This document shows positions 59,617 through 64,000 of a stretch of 64,000 bases of DNA, piece by piece. A program made the translations under genes and the position numbers. How positions within the stretch are numbered: the first letter of the stretch is position 1; every line of letters begins with the position of its first letter. This DNA comes from Candidatus Rokuibacteriota bacterium (GTDB lineage Bacteria > Methylomirabilota > Methylomirabilia > Rokubacteriales > CSP1-6), in the NCBI GenBank assembly GCA_030647435.1, contig JAUSJX010000115.1, forward strand, positions 27,757-91,756, written 5' to 3'. The notes under the pieces were generated by a model. The model was not told where the DNA came from, made no database searches, and saw only the letters and a program-made list of their open reading frames with translations.

Positions 59617-60729
59617 ATGATCCGGCTCGCCGAACGCACCTACGAAGAAGCTGCCAGGCTCGCCCGCGATCCGAAATCGGTGGTCGTGTTTCCGCTGGGC
59701 GCCATCGAGGAGCATGGTCCGCACCTTCCGCTGCTCGTGGACTGGCTGGGCGCGGAGGAGCTGGCGCGGGTGATCGCGCCCTACCTGCGGCGCGCGGGCT
59801 GGCGACCCGTGCTCGTGCCGTCGATGCCCTACGGCGCGAGCCCGCTCGCCGAGGATTGGAGCGGCACGGTGTCGCTCTCGACCGGGACGCTGCGGCGGGT
59901 GGTGGGGGAAATCATTCGCGGTCTCGCCCGCCACGGCTTCCGGCGGTTCGTGCTCACCAACTATCAGGCGGATCCAGGGCACCTCCGGGCCATGGCCCTC
60001 ATCAAGCGCTCTGCCGAGCGGCGCGGTCGGATGCAGGTGCTCTTCGCCGGTTTCGCCCCAGACCACTCGAATGCGGCCATGGTCAATCCCCGCATCACGG
60101 CGCTCTGCCGGAGTCCGCGGCCGGATCGAGAGTGGCACTCGGGCGAGCTCGAGACGGCTATGGTGCTCGCCGTCCGCCCCGGGCTCGTTCGCCGCGCCCT
60201 CGCCCGCCGACTGCCGCCCGCCTGGATAGATGTGAAACGCGCGCTGGCGGCGGGCCGCACCACATTCAGAAAGATGAACCCAAAGGGCCGGGGATACTTC
60301 GGCTGGCCGGCGGCGGCGCGCGCCGGGACCGGCCGCGCCGCCCTCAAGCTCCGCGCCCGGTTGATCTCGCAGGATCTGATCTCCGAGCTCCAGACGTGGC
60401 GCCCGGCGGCGGAGCAGTGGATCAAGGAGGGCAAAGAAGCCGCCCATGGGACGCGCCTCTCTTGCCACTGCTTCCGGGCCAACGAGGTGCGGTTGCTCCT
60501 CGGGGTCATCGCCTACAATCTCGGCACCCTCCTGCGTCGGCTCGCTCTCCCCCTTACCATTCAGAGTTGGTCCCTGACGAGCCTCCAGCAGCGGCTGTTC
60601 AAGACCGGTGGTCGCCTGATCCGGCATGCTCGGTACTTCGTCCTCCAGCTGGCCGAACGCCACTTGACGCAGCGCCTCTTTGGGCAGATTCTCGGGCGTA
60701 CCGAGCGGCTCGCGGGGCATCCGACGTGA
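59617..60729 (+). CDS. Creatininase-family protein fused in frame to an IS1380-type transposase tail
   Basis: Residues 1-262 are a creatininase-type amidohydrolase: PLGAIEEHGPHLPLLVDW (26-43) and WHSGELETAMVLAVRP (173-188) hold the metal ligands; the usual NGHGGN segment is replaced by TNYQADPGH (114-122). From about residue 264 the sequence changes to the end of an IS1380-family DDE transposase: EQWIKEGKEAA, LSCHCFRANEVRLLLGV and WSLTSLQQRLFKTGGRLIRH. The joint is in frame, giving a 370-residue chimera. Whether it still folds and works is unknown. Confidence 0.82.
   Translation: MIRLAERTYEEAARLARDPKSVVVFPLGAIEEHGPHLPLLVDWLGAEELARVIAPYLRRAGWRPVLVPSMPYGASPLAEDWSGTVSLSTGTLRRVVGEIIRGLARHGFRRFVLTNYQADPGHLRAMALIKRSAERRGRMQVLFAGFAPDHSNAAMVNPRITALCRSPRPDREWHSGELETAMVLAVRPGLVRRALARRLPPAWIDVKRALAAGRTTFRKMNPKGRGYFGWPAAARAGTGRAALKLRARLISQDLISELQTWRPAAEQWIKEGKEAAHGTRLSCHCFRANEVRLLLGVIAYNLGTLLRRLALPLTIQSWSLTSLQQRLFKTGGRLIRHARYFVLQLAERHLTQRLFGQILGRTERLAGHPT
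60406..60729 (+). mobile_element. IS1380-family transposase 3' remnant
   Basis: About 107 codons of the transposase C-terminus, joined to creatininase. The 5' two-thirds, including DDE catalytic residues, are gone. No clear terminal inverted repeat was found in the 276-base gap to the next gene (60730-61005), which holds nothing else that I recognise. Confidence 0.8.
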
Positions 60730-61005
60730 GCGACACGACGGCGACGGAGGCAGCGAGACGCGGAGCGAGATCGACCCGGGCGGGGGTGTCACCGCGGTGG
60801 GTGGTCAAGGGTGGCACGCCTCGGAGCACGCGGGGCCAGCAGGGCACGAATCCCGAGAAACCCCCTGTCAGCTATTCCGCACCGGGCGGAACGGCAGGTT
60901 GGAGAGCATGCAACGCGCTTAGCAATTGACACTCCCCGGACGCCGGCAGTACTGTGAGGCACCAGCAGCCACGCCAGCCTATTCCAAGCCCTGCGAGGGA
61001 CCTCC

Positions 61006-62250
61006 ATGAAGATCAGCGCGTTTCACTTGATGCCGCACCGGGAGCTGCCCGCCGATTTTGAGAAGCGCTACCCGTCCGTGTGGGTGACGCCGCCCTGGTG
61101 GGAGCTGGCCGATCCCGTCCGCGTGGGGCAGTACTACAACTGGACGCTCGACGAGCTGCTGTTCGCGGCCCGCGCCGGCTTCGACGGCGTGTGCACCAAC
61201 GAGCATCACCAGAACGCCTACGGCTTCATGCCCAGTCCCAACCTGATGGGCAGCGTGCTCGCCAAGGCCACCAATGATCTGCCCGTGGCCATCGTGCAGA
61301 TGGGCGCCACGCTGCCTACCCAGAACCCGCCCATCCGCGTGGCGGAAGAGTACGCCATGCTCGACTGCATCAGCGGCGGGCGGCTGGTGGCGGGTCTGCC
61401 GCTTGGCAGCCCCATGGACGTCAACCTCTGCTACGGCATCACGCCCATGGAGCATCGCGAGCGCTACCGCGAGGCCTTCGCCCTCACCATGAAGGCTTGG
61501 CAGGCGCGCGAGATCTTCCCGTGGAATGGCCGCTACTACCAGCTGGCCAACGTGAACCTCTGGCCCCGTCCCATCCAGCAGCCGCATCCGCCCGTGTGGG
61601 TGCCGGGCTCAGGCAGCATCAGCACCTTCGACTTCGCTGTCGAGAACGAGGTGTGCTACTGCTTCCTGAGCTATTCGGGCGCCCGCTCGGCCAAGGGCAT
61701 GATGGACGGCTACTGGGACGTGGTCACCAAGAAGGGCCGCGACGCCAACCCTTACCGCGCGGGCTTCCTGCAGTTGGTGGTCGTGGCCGACACCGACGCG
61801 CGCGCCGAGGAGCAGTACGCGCGGCACGTGGAGTACTTCTATCACAAGTGCCTCCACGTCCCCGCCGTGTGGTTCTCGCCGCCGGGCAATCAGGATTACC
61901 GGAGCCTCCAGGCCACCGCGCGCAACCCCATGCGCTACGCGGTGAATACCAAGGAGCTCCGCTACCGCGACTTCGTCGAGAAGGGCTACGTCATCGCCGG
62001 CAGTCCCGCCACCGTCCGTCAGCAGCTCGAGGAAGAAGTCGTCAAGGGCCTCCGCGTCGGCAACCTGATGGTGCTCCTGCAGATCGGCTCCATGCCCCAC
62101 GAGCTGACCCTGCAGAACATGGACCTCTTCGCCCGCGAAGTCCTCCCCTCCCTCCGCGGCTTCTGGGAGGACGAGGGCTGGGTCAACCACTGGTGGCCCG
62201 AGAAGCTCCGCAAGCGCGCACCGGAGCCCGCCGTGGTCGCGGCGCGATGA
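61006..62250 (+). CDS. LLM-class flavin-dependent monooxygenase-like oxidoreductase
   Basis: TIM-barrel enzyme of 414 residues, larger than the F420-type members here. Motifs: KISAFHLMPHRELPADFEK, FDGVCTNEHHQNAYGFMPSP, VAIVQMGATLPTQNPP and ISGGRLVAGLPLGSP, and PPVWVPGSGS. This pattern is close to the limonene/alkane-type FMN monooxygenases. The stop overlaps the next hydrolase start (ATGA), so oxidation and hydrolysis are probably coupled steps. Confidence 0.9.
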   Translation: MKISAFHLMPHRELPADFEKRYPSVWVTPPWWELADPVRVGQYYNWTLDELLFAARAGFDGVCTNEHHQNAYGFMPSPNLMGSVLAKATNDLPVAIVQMGATLPTQNPPIRVAEEYAMLDCISGGRLVAGLPLGSPMDVNLCYGITPMEHRERYREAFALTMKAWQAREIFPWNGRYYQLANVNLWPRPIQQPHPPVWVPGSGSISTFDFAVENEVCYCFLSYSGARSAKGMMDGYWDVVTKKGRDANPYRAGFLQLVVVADTDARAEEQYARHVEYFYHKCLHVPAVWFSPPGNQDYRSLQATARNPMRYAVNTKELRYRDFVEKGYVIAGSPATVRQQLEEEVVKGLRVGNLMVLLQIGSMPHELTLQNMDLFAREVLPSLRGFWEDEGWVNHWWPEKLRKRAPEPAVVAAR

Positions 62251-63053
62251 GCAGTCTCAACGACACCCAAGCCCGCACCCTCTCCGTCTGGCAGAACCGC
62301 GTCCGCATGCGCGTGCTTTCGAAGGGCGCCGGCCCCGCGCTCGTCTTCTTCCACGGCCCCTGGGGCCTACACTGGGACCCGTTTTTGGACACGCTGTCCC
62401 AGCACTTCACCGTCCACGCCCCCGAACACCCCGGCACCACGCCCGGCGCGCCCGACGACATCTATCATCTGGACGGCCTCTGGGACCTGATCCTCTGCTA
62501 CGACGAGCTGCTGGAGCAGATGGGCCTCGAGGGCGCGGCCTTCGTGGGCCATTCCTTCGGCGCCATGGTTGCCTGCGAAGTGGCCGCGGCCTACCCGCGC
62601 CGCGCCAGCCGCCTGGCCCTCATCGATCCCCTCGGCCTCTGGCGCGACGACGCCCCCGTCGTCAACTGGATGATGCTGAACCCACAGGAGCTGCCCGGCG
62701 CGATCTTCCGTGATCCCGCGAGCGCCGGCGCGCGTGTGATGTTCGCCCAGGCAGAGGACGAGGAGGCCCGCGTCACGGCCCAGGTCGAGCTCACCTGGGC
62801 CATGGGCGCCACGGGCAAATTCATCTGGCCCATCCCCGACAAGGGCCTGAAGAAGCGCATCCACCGCGTGAAGGCGCCCACGCTCCTGATCTGGGGCGCC
62901 GAGGACCGGCTCGTGCCGCCCGTCTACGCCGACGACTTCGTCCGCCACATCGCGGGTGCTCGGGTGGAGACCGTGAAGGAGGCGGGGCACGCGCCCCATC
63001 TCGAGCAGCCGGCCGCGGTGGCGGAGCTGGTCCGCAACTTCCTGCGTCCGTAG
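62247..63053 (+). CDS. Alpha/beta-hydrolase coupled to the LLM enzyme
   Basis: Serine hydrolase of 268 residues: oxyanion FFHGPWGLHW, nucleophile elbow VGHSFGAMVA, Asp in IWGAEDRLVPP and His in EAGHAPHLEQ. Translation is coupled to the LLM gene. A monooxygenase forming an ester or lactone followed by an esterase is a common catabolic pair (inference). Confidence 0.9.
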   Translation: MSSLNDTQARTLSVWQNRVRMRVLSKGAGPALVFFHGPWGLHWDPFLDTLSQHFTVHAPEHPGTTPGAPDDIYHLDGLWDLILCYDELLEQMGLEGAAFVGHSFGAMVACEVAAAYPRRASRLALIDPLGLWRDDAPVVNWMMLNPQELPGAIFRDPASAGARVMFAQAEDEEARVTAQVELTWAMGATGKFIWPIPDKGLKKRIHRVKAPTLLIWGAEDRLVPPVYADDFVRHIAGARVETVKEAGHAPHLEQPAAVAELVRNFLRP

Positions 63054-63132
63054 AGGCGGACCCTCGCCGATAGGCGTATAGTCGCGGGCGCAGGAAAGCG
63101 GAAACGGTCCGGACGAAGTCAGGAGGTGGGCC

Positions 63133-63654
63133 ATGGCGAAGCAGGGAAACATTCTGGTAGGGACGATCGGCCAGGGCGTCATGATGAGCGCTGACGACGG
63201 CGAGAGCTGGACACGGGCCAGCGTGCGACAGGGCATGCATTCCGACTGTATTGTGCGGGCGCTGCTACCAGATCCGCGGCGCCTGGATGTCGTCTACGCC
63301 GGGACCGACATGGGCCTCTACGAGAGCGATGACGGCGGCGCCCATTGGCGCCTGCTGGACACGCCGATGAAGGGCTCCATGGTCTGGAGCATGGCCATCG
63401 ACCCGGTCGATCCGAATGTGATGTTCGTCGGGACCGGCACGCCCAGCAAGCCGGGCATCTATCGCTCCACCGACGCCGGGAAGAGCTGGGAGCAGCTGGC
63501 CGTGGACATCGCCGCGGAGTGCCCGAATGTCGGCATCCCAACTGCTCCACCAAGCTTTGCATCAACCGCGCCTTGGCTCGCACCACGTGGGCCGGCACGG
63601 GCAACTGCGGCCGCTGGAGGACATTCCAGAGGTCGCCGATGCGGGCCTCGCTGA
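63133..63654 (+). pseudogene. BNR/WD40-like repeat protein, truncated by a mobile-element fragment
   Basis: The first 136 codons (to about 63540) read as a photosystem-stability/YCF48-type beta-propeller: GTIGQGVMMSADDGESW, VVYAGTDMGLYESDDGG and VGTGTPSKPGIYRSTDAGKSW, three BNR (S-x-D-x-G-x-x-W) blades. Then homology stops and the frame runs on through 38 codons of unrelated sequence antisense to an IS110-like piece. Normal proteins of this type are about twice as long. Confidence 0.75.
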
Positions 63655-63655
63655 C
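63541..63655 (-). mobile_element. IS110-family-like transposase fragment
   Basis: The minus strand reads EARIGDLWNVLQRPQLPVPA and HVVRAKARLMQSLVEQ, resembling the middle of IS110-type DEDD transposases (the LP-V-HV-RAK-RL pattern). Only about 38 codons are present, exactly where the BNR homology ends. Confidence 0.45.
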
Positions 63656-63818
63656 CGCGCTGACAGCACGCCAGTGGCAGCGGCGGGCGCGCGTGATCTG
63701 CGAGGAGCACCTGGCCATCCTGGGCGCGCTCGAGGCGGGCGACTCGGCGCGCGCCGAGTCGCTCATGCGGGGCCATCTCCGGCAGATCCAGACGGAGACC
63801 GTGGGCGGCAATCCGTGA
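63655..63818 (+). pseudogene. C-terminal remnant of a GntR-family regulator (FCD domain)
   Basis: About 50 codons read ARVICEEHLAILGALEAGDS then ARAESLMRGHLRQI, the last helices of FadR-type ligand-binding domains, in which EH and HL are metal or ligand contacts. The winged-helix DNA-binding half is absent. The stop overlaps a GTG of the next small frame (GTGA). Confidence 0.6.
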
Positions 63819-63934
63819 CTGACCGCCGGCGCGGGAACGATGTCGGCCAGCCCGAGGTCCCCGAGCAGGTCAACGCCATGATGGACCGCTTCCTGACCCT
63901 GGCCGTCCTGGAACCGGTCGGGTGGTCCCGATGA
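63815..63934 (+). CDS. 39-residue hypothetical frame
   Basis: GTG start overlapping the GntR remnant stop; reads MTDRRRGNDVGQPEVPEQ..AMMDRFLTLAVLEPVGW and overlaps the next ATG by ATGA. Both overlaps favour real translation, but there is no recognisable family. It may be a decayed linker. Confidence 0.35.
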   Translation: MTDRRRGNDVGQPEVPEQVNAMMDRFLTLAVLEPVGWSR

Positions 63935-64000
63935 GCGCCGCCGACACGTCGCTGCCACTTCGCTCGCTCCTGTTCGCCCCGGGCAACGAGCCGCGCAAGG
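63931..64000 (+). CDS. CitE-like CoA ester lyase (HpcH/HpaI family), 5' end only
   Basis: The 23 visible codons end in LPLRSLLFAPGNEPRK, the conserved first strand and loop of citrate-lyase-beta-like / malyl-CoA lyase proteins (RSLLFVPGN). The rest is outside the window. Such enzymes cleave beta-hydroxyacyl-CoAs. Confidence 0.75.
   Translation, partial: MSAADTSLPLRSLLFAPGNEPRK

Overview
The window is GC-rich bacterial chromosome, densely coded on both strands, with many start/stop overlaps of the ATGA or GTGA type. Five LLM-class flavin/F420-type oxidoreductases, a deazaflavin (Ddn-type) oxidoreductase, a TctABC tripartite carboxylate transporter, NIPSNAP and EthD-like proteins, DUF3750 and HdeD proteins and a CoA-ester-lyase start suggest an uncultured soil or sediment bacterium of the Rokubacteria/Methylomirabilota kind. 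That assignment is inference: no rRNA or other phylogenetic marker was found. No tRNA, rRNA, CRISPR array or complete insertion sequence was recognised.

Layout. 1-5580 (minus): sulfatase, tctB, tctA, tctC and aconitase X (cut by the left edge) read as one operon that could desulfate, import and dehydrate an organic acid. 5720-10138 (plus): polysaccharide deacetylase, serine hydrolase, NAD epimerase, Ddn-type oxidoreductase and small proteins. 10300-16368: amidase, LLM oxidoreductase, purE, a GT9/LOG pair, DinB, Dps and an EthD gene broken by a stop codon. 16491-21875 (minus): a five-gene operon of radical SAM enzyme, phosphoesterase-like protein, disulfide reductase, a VTT membrane domain fused to DUF547, and a TIGR04283 glycosyltransferase. 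This is the best candidate here for an undescribed pathway. 21931-29410: formamidase, GIY-YIG protein, DUF3750, MaoC, HdeD, acyl-CoA ligase, LLM, NudC and RidA.

29411-30543 is a scar region: a VapBC toxin-antitoxin cassette lies between copies of a short repeat, beside a duplicated ridA tail and a TAXI-receptor tail. 30544-34601 (minus) is an ABC importer without ATPase, co-transcribed with an LLM enzyme. 34745-36070 is a B12-binding radical SAM protein. 36330-42539 (minus) is a tight five-gene operon: MFS transporter, APH-type phosphotransferase, a ketoacyl-synthase-III-like enzyme with a large unknown N-terminal domain, LLM oxidoreductase and 2-hydroxyacid dehydrogenase. 43223-49243 (minus) carries NIPSNAP, a TsdA-like dihaem cytochrome, an FAD amine/amino-acid oxidoreductase, a lipoprotein, a D-threonine-aldolase-like enzyme and a TPP enzyme.

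49372-64000: FMN hydroxyacid oxidase, a degraded Uma2 gene, alpha/beta hydrolase, a C39-like cysteine peptidase with its own terminator, RlpA, an aspartic-protease remnant, a complete type I restriction-modification locus (hsdR, hsdM, hsdS), a creatininase fused in frame to an IS1380-type transposase tail, an LLM/hydrolase pair, a BNR-repeat gene cut by an IS110-like fragment, a GntR effector-domain remnant, and the start of a CitE-like CoA ester lyase. The 29.4-30.5 kb and 50-64 kb stretches hold most of the broken genes and mobile-element remains.
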